A stretch of 64,000 nucleotides of DNA from Cymodocea nodosa (Eukaryota; Streptophyta; Magnoliopsida; Alismatales; Cymodoceaceae): assembly GCA_036874045.1 (NCBI GenBank), contig CM072345.1:3187501-3251500 (forward strand), read 5' to 3'. This document shows, in pieces, positions 9,918 through 20,813 of this stretch. The notes under the pieces were generated by a model. That model did not search any database and was not told where the DNA came from. It worked only from the letters and a program-made list of their open reading frames with translations. The position numbers and the translations under genes are program-made. How positions within the stretch are numbered: the first letter of the stretch is position 1; each line of letters starts with the position of its first letter.

Positions 9918-11450
9918 ATGACTTTTCACACTGTAGAGGGTCAGAATATCCATCGACCTCTCCTATTTGATGGTAGCAATTATAGCTATTGGAAAAATAG
10001 GATGGAGTGTTTTCTCAAGAGTATTGATGTAAAACTCTAGAGAATGGTTGTACACGGTACACCACTTCCAATTAATCATGAAAGTGACTAGTCTGAGGAG
10101 GATGAAAGAATCATCTAGATGGATGCTCGTGGGCTAAACTCAATCTACTATGTATTGACTAGTGAACAGTATAACAAAATATCTACCTGTAAATCTTCTC
10201 ATGAGGCTTGAAAAACTCTTCAAATCACATATGAAGGAACCAGCCAAGTAAAAGATACAAAGATTAGCATTTTGTTAAGAAAATATGAATTATTCAAAAT
10301 GCTTGATAAAGAAAGTATTACTGAAATGTTTTCTAGATTCACAGAAATTATAAATGAACTAAGAGGTTTTGTGAAAGTATTACAGAAGATCCTTAGAAGC
10401 CTGATAGTTGAATGGAAGTAGAAATCTACTTCCATACAAGACTCAAAAGATTTAAACAATTATTCAGTTGAAGACTTGTTGGGAAATCTTCTTACTCATG
10501 AAGTCCAAATGAAGGAATGGAAAGAAGAAGGAGTCACTGAAAGAAAGGCTGAGAAAAAGAAAGAACTAGCCTTTCCTTCAATAGAAGACCAACCAAGCTT
10601 AGATGAGGATGAAGTTTTACTACTGGCTAGAAATTTCAAAAAAATGATGAGATAAGGAGGCAAAGCCAACTCCTCAAGATCAAAAGTCACTACATGCTAC
10701 AAGTGCAAAAAACTGGGACACATTCAACTTTACTGTCCTTTTCAATAGGAGGAAGACAAACAAAAATGGAAGAGGAAGAATAAGAAGAAAATGGCCTTGA
10801 AAGCCACATGGGATGACAGTAGTTCATCAGACTTAGAGGAAGAAGCATCTACAAATGTGTGCTTTACAGTACAAGAGGTATGTTCCACATTTCCTAGTTG
10901 CTCAGAAAAGGAAAATGATGATTTAAATGTAGATAGTCTTCTTTGTACAATAGATAAGTTATATGTAAAAGGTAAAAATTATAAGAAAGAATTAAAGAGC
11001 TTAAATTTATAAGAGTTACAGTACAAGAGTTACATTAGAAGATGTTTTCGCTGAATTAGAAAAAGCCCTAGTGGATAATAAGGAATTAAAAACTAAAATG
11101 GATAGCTATAGTTGTAAAAATTTTGATCTGAAAGAAGAAAATAAGAATTTATTATCTGAAATTACTGATTTGAAGAACAATGTGTATAAATTTACCAAAG
11201 GTGAAAATAGTCTAAATAAAATCATAGGATCCCAAAGAATAGGAACAAATAAATTTGGCCTAGGGCATGCTATACCATAGGAAATTTCTTACTATAGTGG
11301 AAAGATTAGATCTTACAGAGATGGGACAACTATCTTTGTCATTAAGAGGAAATCTACTTCTATATGGCTACTACCAAAAGGCAACAGGTTCAATATACAA
11401 AGGACTAACACTAATGGACCCAATAAAATATGGGTACCAAAAGTCTTAAT
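9918..11450 (+). pseudogene. Element F gag (SIRE-like)
   Basis: The first ATG after the leader begins MTFHTVEGQNIHRP, followed by LFDGSNYSYWKNRMECFL, the SIRE-type capsid start. The middle includes YEGTSQVKDTKISILLRKYE and MFSRFTEIINELRGF. A CCHC knuckle, CYKCKKLGHIQLYC, lies at about 10695-10737. After it come an acidic stretch and a predicted coiled coil (KTKMDSYSCKNFDLKEENKN and onward, about 11090-11200), a SIRE hallmark between gag and protease. Broken by many interruptions. Encoded the particle protein; inactive as it stands. Confidence 0.85.
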
Positions 11451-11461
11451 TTCAACATGAT

Positions 11462-14440
11462 TTGCAGGACTGCATGGATAGAGAAGCTCAAACGTCCAAG
11501 TGGATTATTGATAGTGGATGCTCAAAGCATATGATAGGTAAGAAAAGATTTCTGAAATCTATTAAATCAATAAATTCAGGATCTGTTAAGTTTGATAGTA
11601 ATGAAAAATGTAGAATTACTGCCGTAGGAAATATTGCATCTAAAAATGAAAAAATAGAGAATGTCTTACATGTAAATGGTTTAAAACAGAATCTGCTAAG
11701 TGTAGGTCAATTATGTGACAAAGGTTACAGTATACTCTTTACTATAGAAAACTGTTTTATATTACAACAGGATACACATGAAATCAAATTTACTAGATAT
11801 AGAGATAATTCAATTTATGCTTTGGAATTTTCATTTGATAATATATCTAGTGATGCATGTTTAGTTGCTTCTAATGAAGATGAATGGTTATGGCATAAAA
11901 GATTAAATCATGTGAACATGAGACTCCTAAGAAAATTGAACAAACATGATCTTGTTAGAGGTGTGCCTAAACTCAAATTCAAGAGAGATAAATTCTATAG
12001 TGACTATACAATTGGAAAACAAAAGAAATCAGTACACAAGAGTATTGAAGACATTGCCACAAGTCAGCCATTAGATCTACTGCATATGGACCTGTTTGGT
12101 CCTACATAGACAGCTAGTTTAGGAGGAAGAAAATATACCTTAGTAGTAGTTGATGATTATAAAAGATTCACTTGGGTTATTTTCTTAACACATAAGAATG
12201 AAGCTTGCTATGAATTCAAACATCTTTGTATTAGAATTCAAAATGAAAAAGAATCGATTATGAAAAAGATCAGAAGTGATCATGGAGGTGAATTTGAAAA
12301 TTCTGAATTTGAAGAATTATGTAATTCTTTTGGCATACTACAAGAATTTTCATGTCCAAGAACTCCTGCACAGAATGGAGTTGTAGAAAGGAAAAATAGA
12401 TCAGTACAAGAAATGGCAAGAACAATTCTTAATGCATCTGATCTACCAAAGCCTTTATAGGCTAAAGTTGTAAATACTACATGTTACTCAATAAACATAA
12501 CTCATCTTAGGCCTATCTTGCATATGACACCCTTTGAATTATGGTATGGTAAAACACCAAATGTTGGATACTTCAAAGTCTTTGGATCAAGATGTTTTGT
12601 GCTTAATACTAGGGATCAAAAGGACAAATTTGATGCAAAGTCTAATCCTACTCTACTTGTTGGATACTCTTCGAGAAGTAAGGCTTACATGGTTTATTTT
12701 GAACATGAAAGAAGATAGAAGAGTCAATGAATGTATCTTTTGATGAAGACATAGTAGGAAAATTGAAGAAGCTAAAAATAGATAGTGAAAGTGAATCAGT
12801 AAATTAGAAAATTCTTTAGAATAAGGATAGTTCAACACTGCCTGCACCTATTGTGATAGAAAAAGCATGGAAGACAAAGTCTAGACATTCCATTGCACAA
12901 ATTGTTCGGAATATAAATCAAGGTGTTCAAATAAGAAGCAAAATTCAGAATATTTGTAATTATTGTGCTTTTGTGTCTGAACTTGAACCTTCAACAGTTG
13001 AAGAAGCCTATAATGATGAATACTAGATTATGGCCATGCAAGAGGTACTAAATCAGTTCAAGAAAAATGAAGTCTGGAATTTAATTGAAAGGCCCATTGA
13101 AAAATCAATTATTGGAACTAGATGGGTGTTTAAGAATAAACTTGATAATGATGGCAGTATTATCAGAAATAAAGCTAGACTTGTTGCTCAGGGATACAAC
13201 AAGCAGGAAGGAATCGATTATGAAGAAACTTTTGCACCTATTGCAAGACTTGAAGCAATTAGAATGTTGCTTGCCTTTGCAAGCAGTATGAAAATCAAGC
13301 TTTATTAGATGGATGTTAAAAGTGACTTTCTTAATGGCATTTTGCAAGAAGAAGTATATGTAGAATAGCCACCAAGTTTTGAAGATGAAGAAAGACCAAA
13401 CCATGTATACAAACTGAATAAAGCTCTTTATGGTCTGAAGCAAGCACCACATGCATGGTATGATAAACTAAAGAGTTTCCTTCTTGAGAATCAGTTTAAT
13501 ATAGGAACTGCAGACAACACTTTATTTATCAAATCAAAAAGTTCTCATATGTTGATTATTCAAATCTACATGGATGATATCATTTTTGGTGCTACACATA
13601 AGAAACTGTCATGATTTTCAAATCTTAATGAAGAATGAATTTGAAATGAGTCTTATGGGAGAATTAAAATTCTTTCTAGGATTACAAATTCATCAACTTC
13701 AGCATGGCATCTTCTTGAATCAAGAAAAATTTTGCAAAGAGATTCTCTTGAAATTTGGTATGGATAAATCCAAAGCAGCAAATACACCTATGAACTCAAA
13801 TGAAAAACTTGATAAGGACATCTTTGGCAAGTTAGTAGATCAAAAGAAATACAAAGGCATGATTGGATCACTTCTATATCTAATAGCCAGTAGACCAGAC
13901 ATAATGTTCAGTGTTTGTGCTTGTGCAAGATATCAAGCCTCTCCAAAAGCATCACATTTAAAAGTAGTTAAATGTATATTTAAATATCTACAGGGTACCA
14001 AAGATTTTGGCTTATTTTATTCTTCACAGAATCATTTGATATTAGTAGGATACAGTGATGCAGATTATGTAGGATGCAAATTAGATCGAAAAAGCACTAG
14101 TGGGACATGTCAATTGCTTGGTCACTCACTTGTTTCTTGGTTCAGCAAGAAACAAAACTCTATAGCTCTATCCACCACTAAAGTTGAATACATGGCAGCA
14201 GGCCTATGTTGTGCACAGATTTTATGGATGTAACAAAGCTTGGCAGATTATAAGCTTATTTTTCAGAATACCATTATTTACTGTGACAGTAGCAGTGTCA
14301 TCAATCTCTCCAAAAATACAGTTCTACACTCTAGAGCAAAACATATCGAGATTAGGCACCACTTTCTAAGAGACCATGTTGAAAAAAGTCATATTTCCTT
14401 AGAATATGTCTCTACTAAGAACAACTTGCAGATATTCTAA
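11462..14440 (+). pseudogene. Element F pol: protease, integrase, reverse transcriptase, RNase H
   Basis: Copia order is plain. Protease: WIIDSGCSKHM (catalytic DSG, about 11500-11530). GAG-preINT: WLWHKRLNHVNMR near 11885. Integrase: HMDLFGPT near 12085, KIRSDHGGEFEN near 12270, [10 protein letters not shown] near 12375 (D, D, E). Reverse transcriptase: [29 protein letters not shown] near 13170-13240 and the catalytic YMDDIIFGA near 13567. RNase H: SDADYVGCKLDRKSTSGTCQ near 14055, then YCDSSSVINLSKN and HIEIRHHFLRD to about 14390. Close to element B in wording but a separate family. Broken by roughly ten interruptions. Confidence 0.9.
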
Positions 14441-14835
14441 ATTATCTAAATCTACATTTAATCATATTAGATGAAATTTAGGGATTTGCTCTTTATATGA
14501 TTTATAATTTCATATCTCTCTACTCTCCAAGCTCACAACTAGGAGCTTGTTCTACTAACATCTCTGTTTTGCAGCAACTTAGCTTTTTTTTTTGATAACT
14601 AGCTATAATTGCTCCACCAAGTCAGTATCTTACTTCTCACTCCTTTTGACAATTGGCAAAAAAGGGGGAGAAAGACCATATTTTGGTAGCAGGCTGTAGT
14701 AAAGTAGGGGGAGTAATCTTAGAAAAATAGGGGGAGTTTTTGAATTTCATTATTTTGTATTCTTTGTGTGCTTTTCTATATAGATATATAAGGAGAGAAA
14801 TACATGTAATATATTGAAAGGTTTTTGCCATTATC
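14441..14835 (+). other. Element F 3' untranslated stretch with repeated purine tracts
   Basis: No gene. Three G-rich purine tracts (AAAAAAGGGGGAGAAAGA near 14657, AGTAGGGGGAGT near 14703, AAATAGGGGGAGTTTT near 14726) precede the true polypurine tract, plus short AT-rich sequence. SIRE-lineage elements often carry extra purine tracts or an extra gene here; no extra coding sequence is seen in F. Confidence 0.6.
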
Positions 14836-14849
14836 AAAAAGGAGGAGAT
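14836..14849 (+). other. Polypurine tract of element F
   Basis: AAAAAGGAGGAGAT directly before the 3' LTR start TGAAAGGACC. Confidence 0.85.
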
Positions 14850-16031
14850 TGAAAGGACCTCTAGATTTTGATAATGCAAAAATCAATGCGAGGAATCAAA
14901 TTATATTTCTCAGGCTTAATAGTTAGCAAGAGAGCAGAAGTTGATACAGATAGTTCAAAGTGTGCTACAAGTGATAAAAAGGATTTCGGAAGGTTACCAG
15001 GCTTAACTATCCGGAAGAGATATATTTTTGGTGAGTTACTAGTCTAAGTATCCGTAAGGCAGTATAAATAGTAGCAACAATATCGGATAGTTAGAAAATT
15101 AAGTATCCGAAAGTAGAAGGCTTTCAGAGAGTTAGAAAGATGGATGTATGAAGAATCGAAAAGTTACTGTAGCTAACTATTTGAAACTTAAGTCATTGAA
15201 TTTCTCACGTACAGAAATCCAAACAGAAGCTTAAAAGAAGAATCGGAAAGTTACTAAAGCTAACTATCCAAAATTTGAAGAGTTTTGGTGAGCTACAAGT
15301 ATAATCATCCGGAACTTAAGTTAGTCTATTATGTACGATCTGAAATCCTACATGGTAGAAAGACTTAAGTGACTTTTCGATAAGTTACAAGTATTTTTTG
15401 GAGAGTTACATAGCTAAGTCTCCGAAAAACCCAAGAAATCGGTAGGGTATCTTGAAATACCTCCCTGAACGGTAACTTACCATATTTGGGACTAAAATCT
15501 TACCAATTATAGCAAAATACATCCGTTGGAAGAAAAATATGATCGTTACACATGTTTAGTATATATACAAGCAATAGACAATAGAATTAGATAACTTGTT
15601 GCTCATACAAATATTTACACCAAGCTCAATATAAGAAAGCCTTAGAGATCAAATCATCTTCAACATATACAAACTCAATTTTAGAAGCTCATCACGCACT
15701 CAACTTTGATACTTTCAAGCAAGTGTTTTACTGAAGTACATGGATCAAAAACTTCAGAGAAAGATTGGTTGGAGCTATGACCTAAAAGCTTAATCAGTTT
15801 GGTTGGTTCTTACTTTAACCTTAAAAGCAAGTGATTGTAAGTTTTGTGGAAGTTTAGTGAAGTCCAAGTATCCCTTGGGGGTGGACTAGCCGTTGGTGGT
15901 GAACCACCTAAAATCTTGTGTATTATTTTTATCGTGTGCTTGTTAATTCTCTATATCAATCAGCCATTAAATAGTTAAGAAACAAATTATTACTATTCAC
16001 CCCCCCTTTGGTAAGCCATCAGGTCCTAACA
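14850..16031 (+). repeat. Element F 3' LTR, 1.18 kb
   Basis: TGAAAGGACCTCTAG...CAGGTCCTAACA. Same plan as the 5' LTR without the solo LTR, and lacking some of the module-rich sequence around 7240-7360 of the 5' copy. Palindromes CGGAAGGTTA...TAACTATCCGG and CGGATAGTTA are visible; TATATATAC at 15560-15567. Followed by GTTTC, the right half of the target duplication. Confidence 0.92.
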
Positions 16032-17153
16032 GTTTCCTCCTGTAAAACCAATTAAGAAGAACTATTTCTTGATTCCCAATGCTTTGAGGACCAAGTTCAT
16101 TAAAGGCATATTTCTTCTTTTTGTTTAAAAACAACTTAACATTATTATTTACATTCTTATTAGTTGTAAGTACAATTGATTCATCATTTGCTTCATACTC
16201 ACTTATAGAATTATTGCTCTTATAAACATTCTGTTTATGTTTAGATGTAGTATAACCAAGACCAAACTGATTTTTCTCAAATGTTAATTTATTTTGGTCA
16301 TGCTCATACTTTTCAGTAAGTTCATACTAAGATTTTATACTTATATTTAGATTTTCAGTACATACAAAATCTTTTTCTACACATGAATTTTTAGATAAAG
16401 AACATGTAGAACCAGTAATTTGTCTAATACTAGTATTTTAAATTTCATGCTTAGGTTTCTGAATTTTTAATTTACTATGATTGTCTGAAATTTTAGAAAC
16501 ATTAATAACTGAATTTCTAGAATAAGAAACAAGATTTTTAGAAACATTAATAGTCATGTTAGAAGTACATTTTGACAAATCACATTGATTTATATTATTT
16601 CTACATATTTATTACCTTGCTACATGATAAAAGGAATTTTAGTCTTAGATTTACTTGAACTGCAACTAATAAATCCTTTGTTGGCTTGAGATTCAGGGTA
16701 TTCAGGATAATCAAATCCTAAGCCATATTTATATGACACCGTAGGGGTACTAGTTAGTTTGTCTAACTTAGTTTGACTTAAATTCTATTTCTCAATGGTG
16801 GAATTTAAATCTAACTCTCTCATTTTTAATCTATCAATCTCTAACTTAAGATCATTTATATTGTTTCTCAATTTTTCATTTTCAGATTCTATCTTTAATT
16901 TTTCAGCATTTATATTCTGTATTTGTTCATGCAAAACACATTCATTAAATCTAAATTTATGCAAATCTTTAGCATGATTTTCATTATCACATTTAAACTT
17001 CTCTAAAGTAGTAGACATGAAACAATTTTCTTCTTCCAAAATGGATAAAGAATTTCTAATATTCTTATTTTCTAGTTTACAAACTTTAAGTTTTTGTAAT
17101 AATGCATGATAAGTACATAATAATTCATCAAAGTTAAAATCTGAATGACTTTT
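16032..17153 (-). pseudogene. Copia gag C-terminal half (host of element F)
   Basis: Minus-strand continuation of the family A element. Predicted coiled coil around 16785-17039 (HEQIQNINAEKLKIESENEK, then LRNNINDLKLEIDRLKMREL) and a Ser/Asn-rich tail, matching element B at 26850-27866. The SIRE-type coiled coil after the zinc knuckle probably mediates Gag-Gag contact; that role is inferred. Broken. Confidence 0.8.
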
Positions 17154-18891
17154 TGTTAGTTCATTTATTTTATCAGTTAATTTTGATGATGAAAAACGTG
17201 TGGTTTAATTATTTCTGCCATATGTTAGATGTCTTTTTACTCAAATGAATTTTGGCTAACTGCTTTATTCTCAAAATCTTTTAAATTAGATTTCGGTAGG
17301 TTATTTTGTCTATAGTGTATTGATCGGAGAGTTATTTTATAAGTCACCGAACAAAACATGACAAATCAGATGGTTATGTCTCTCTCTCCTAGCTTTTTAG
17401 ACGGTTATATCAGTAATTATCCGAAAAGTATTTATCTTCAGTGAGTTAAGTCTTTTTATGTCTGAATATGATTTTTTTTATGGTAAGTCTCCGAAATCCC
17501 TTTGGTTTCGGATAGTTAAGGTTTTTATTCTGGAGAGTTAGCTGTTTCTCTATTTTAATATATTTTTGGTTACTTTCTTCTGAAGGACACGTGTCAATCT
17601 CTCATCGCTTGACTTAAGTGACTTTTCGAAAGGTTACGATGTAACTATCAAAAAACTCTTAAGAATCGGAGAGTTATCTTCAATAAGTATTCGAAAATTG
17701 TTTAAGCTTCAGATGGTTGAGTTTTCTATTATTTTCTGACTTAAGTGACTTTTCGGAAGGTTACCTATGTAACTATCCGAAATGACTTAAGGATCGGAGA
17801 GTTATTTTTTTATAAGTATCCGAAGCGTGCCTTCTCTCTTGGATAGTTTATTTTTTAATATTTTATAATGCGGTTTCAGAAAGACACGTGTTTCATTTTT
17901 AATACATGACTTAAGTGATCTTTCGGTATGTTAGTTCTATCTATTCGAAATGATTTTGAGTTTTGGTAGGTTATCTGTTTAAGTCTCTGATTTCTAAAAG
18001 CCTCCGAAGATTTTATTTTTACAAAAACTGCAACTATTATTAATGGACTAATCTTTGTGGTAAGATATCTTTTGATTGCAGATCTCAACTTTATTATGAT
18101 TGAAGGTTGCCAGAAATGAATTCCTACATAAGGCATCTGACCATTTCAGAATTCTTTTCACTTATGCAAATCTCGAAGGAAAAATAAAAAGGATTTTTGT
18201 AGAAAACTATAAGAGACACAAATAGAATTTTTCGACACTCGAAAGGAGAAATTGCCTGTTCAATAATTTTGCAAACACCTTGAAGATTCGTCTGCAACAA
18301 AGTCTAGAAGATCATCAGCTACAGATCAATCAAGAAATTTCCTCAAAGCTTCTATGTCAACTCTTCATAGGAGTTGATCTGGTGTTGTGTGTCATTTTCA
18401 TTTTGAGTCAATGACTCTTGGTTTTAAATTGTATTCTTGTTTACTTGAAAACCTTAACTCACAAGGGTATTGTGAGTATACCTTCACAAGGTCGGGGCCT
18501 TTGTGAAGAGAGTGAAGTGTGGTACTTCAGTTGCTCAAGATTGGGGTCTTGAGTACACAAAGTTGGTGCTTTGTGTGAGGTTTTGGTTTAGCCTTTAAAA
18601 ACATCTGTAAGGTTGTTGCTTAGCCTACAAAAGCAACTTGTTTAAGGTTTGTGCTTAGCCTTAAAAGCACTTAGTGGAATTCTCGAGGTTGTGGCCTTGA
18701 GGAGTGGACTACCCAATTTGGGGAACCACTATAAATCTCTTTGTGTTCTTTACTTTTTGCACTGCAAGTTTAATTCCAAAATCAATTAATTAGGGTTCAT
18801 TAGTGTCAATAGCTTCCAAAGTTTTTAAAAGCAAAATAAATTTTATTAGGACGCTATTCACACCCCTCTAGTGTGCCATTCGATCCTTTCA
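17154..18891 (+). mobile_element. Solo LTR (copia), plus strand
   Basis: Begins TGTTAGTTCATT, ends TGTGCCATTCGATCCTTTCA. Target duplication CTTTT (17149-17153) / CTTTC (18892-18896), one substitution; the empty site, GAATGACTTTCAGGATC, is seen in element B near 27970. A different LTR family from F and A, but it also carries CACGTG boxes (near 17590 and 17885) followed by GACTTAAGTGACTTTTCGG and palindromes. No coding sequence. Confidence 0.88.
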
Positions 18892-20008
18892 CTTTCAAGA
18901 TCAAATATTACCTCAGACTCATCTACCATGAAGCACACATGAGCAACATCTTCTAACTCTTGTTCTTCTTCTAGTGAAGATTTTGATGTTAATTCCTTAG
19001 ATTCAGACTCTTTTGACGTGTCATCCCAAGTGACCTTCAAAGCCCTTTTCTTGTAAAACCTTTTCTAAGTTTTTTGAGCTGTCTTCTTCTGATTTGTCTT
19101 ACTTTGCTTTTCATTTTTCCTTATAGGACAATCGGGAGAAAGATGTCTAAGTTTCTTGCAGTTGTAACATACATACTTTCTAGATGAAGAACTCTTTTCA
19201 TTCAGTGACTTTGACGTTGAGAGTTTGTCATTTCTATTCCTTTGTTGTTTCCTAGCTTTCTTGAATTTCCTAATTAGCAAAATCAAATCCTCGTCAGAAT
19301 CAGTAGATATTTTAGAATCTGAATTAATTTCGAAGGCTATTTATTTCTTCATTTTTAGTTTGTTGTGACTTAGTGAATCATTTAATTGAACTTTATAAGC
19401 AGTTAAATTTCCTATACGTTCATTTATAGTATAAACATTTAAAACTCGTGATTCCTCAATAGATGTTACTTTCTGAGACCATTTAGAACTTAGGGATCTG
19501 AGAATTTTTCTCACCAAATCCTTCTATTCAAAATTCTTTCCTAAGCATTTTAAAGAGTTTATGATATCTAAGAATCAAGAAAACATCTTAGAAATACTTT
19601 CGTCTTCATGCATCTTAAAGAGTTCATACTTATGAATTAACATGTTAATCTTAGTCTCTTTAACTTGAGAAGTACCTTCATGTGAAACTTCTAATGCATG
19701 CCACACCTCATAAGCAGATTTATATGCCGACACTTTATTGAACTGTTTATAACTCAATGCACAAAATAAGATATTTAAGCCCTTAGCATTAGAGTTTCAT
19801 TTTCTTTTTCAGTAATTGTCCAAGTATTATAAGGAGTAGTTAACGGAGAATAAGGTTTAGAGATCATGAATCACAACTTATGATCTATACTTTGAAGAAA
19901 GACTATCATCCTATATTTCCAATATTCAAAATGTATTCCATCAAATAAAGGAGGATGGTTAAGATTTTGACCTTCATACAAAGAAAAATTACCATCTCCA
20001 GTAGCCAT
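18892..20008 (-). pseudogene. Copia gag N-terminal half
   Basis: Minus strand, start at 20008 after the leader. SIRE-type capsid start, then EVWHALEVSHEGTSQVKETK and INMLIHKYELFKMHEDESIS (19575-19700), a Ser/Lys-rich stretch, and a CCHC knuckle with CYNCKKLRHLSPDC near 19125-19165. Past the knuckle is an acidic segment ending at the solo LTR. Broken by several interruptions. Confidence 0.85.
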
Positions 20009-20194
20009 CTTACCTTAGATTTTTCAACCTATTTAATTTTAAACAATTTAAAAACTTTAAAACAACTTGAGCCTAAAATCAAGAAAGTTAAATGTATGCT
20101 TAGATATTAATTTTTGTTTAAAAATAAAGAAGGTAGAATAAGCAATGATATTAAATAAGTTGGTATCGATTTTATATCAAAGATTATTAACTAG

Positions 20195-20207
20195 CTCTAA
20201 TACCACT
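20195..20207 (-). other. Primer binding site, initiator tRNA-Met
   Basis: CTCTAATACCACT on the plus strand, the complement of AGTGGTATTAGAG; one change from the copia consensus. Confidence 0.85.
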
Positions 20208-20740
20208 TGTAGGATCGAATGACTATACAAGAGGGGGGTGAATTGTGTTTTTCAACATTTTTGATTATAATTGAAACTTCAAAGATAAAAATAAGTTGAG
20301 ACACTATTTTAATCAAATCATTTTATTCAAGGTTTCAATTACAATATACAATTCAATTCTCCTCTGAAAATGTAGATGCAATTATATAACGATACCATAT
20401 TTCATCAAATCAATTTCATAACTACAAACAGAGAAAACTAATTTGTGGAATTTAAAACATTTCTCCCTGTTTGAGATTTTTCTTCTTCTTCTTCTTTTGC
20501 AATTCTTTAGTGACAAATATCTGACTTTCTTTGCTTCACCGAATTTGCTTTCTTCTGATACTTTGGATCTTTAGTGACATAAATCTAACTTTTTCTTCTT
20601 CATTGAATTTGCTTCCATCTAAGAGTTTTTCCCCGAAGAGATATTTTTGATCCTTAAAAAGGTATTTCTTTTGGTGTGCAAGGATAACTGATCAACGAGA
20701 ATTCTATGCCTTTTATATTGTATATTCACTTCATGCATAT
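20208..20740 (-). repeat. Family A 5' LTR, R/U5 part only
   Basis: Plus-strand TGTAGGATCGAATG...TTCATGCATAT, matching the first ~530 bp of the LTRs at 29294, 41667 and 49870. It includes the reverse TATA box (20709-20717) and then meets Athila-like sequence, so the module-rich U3 is missing. Confidence 0.88.
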
Positions 20741-20755
20741 TGGTTGGATTTTTAG

Positions 20756-20797
20756 GCGGCACCAGAGAACTTATTTAGTTCCTCGGCAACGGCGCCA
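20756..20797 (-). other. tRNA-Asp primer binding site, duplicated
   Basis: Plus-strand GTTCCTCGGCAACGGCGCCA (20778-20797) is the complement of the tRNA-Asp-type site used by Athila/Tat elements. A second, shorter copy of its start, GGCGGCACCAGAG, lies at 20756-20768. Confidence 0.85.
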
Positions 20798-20813
20798 GAA
20801 AACTTGAATTCCT

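Larger units (their letters stand above)
6764..16031 (+). mobile_element. Element F: full-length SIRE-like copia, LTR to LTR
   Basis: Plus-strand element with both LTRs (6764-9865, carrying a solo LTR; 14850-16031), primer site, gag, pol in copia order (PR-INT-RT-RH), several purine tracts and a 3' LTR. Target duplication GTTTA (6759-6763) / GTTTC (16032-16036): the uninterrupted site GATGTTGTTTCCTCC is present in element B near 26825, showing one substitution since insertion. By eye, the first ~290 bp of the two LTRs differ at about 20 sites (roughly 7%), so it is several times older than element C. Complete in layout but broken, with many interruptions in gag and pol. Confidence 0.92.
5566..20740 (-). 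mobile_element. Family A copia on the minus strand, split by element F and a solo LTR
   Basis: Minus-strand element: 5' LTR start (20208-20740), primer site, gag N-terminal half (20008-18892), solo LTR insertion (17154-18891), gag C-terminal half (17153-16032), element F insertion (6764-16031), then protease/integrase (6763-5566). Sequence order and wording match element B (23864-30843). The LTR stops at about 20740 against an Athila-like fragment, and the 3' half (reverse transcriptase, RNase H, 3' LTR) is not present. Broken in many places. It is the oldest layer in this part of the window, since three other insertions sit in it or on it. Confidence 0.85.
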
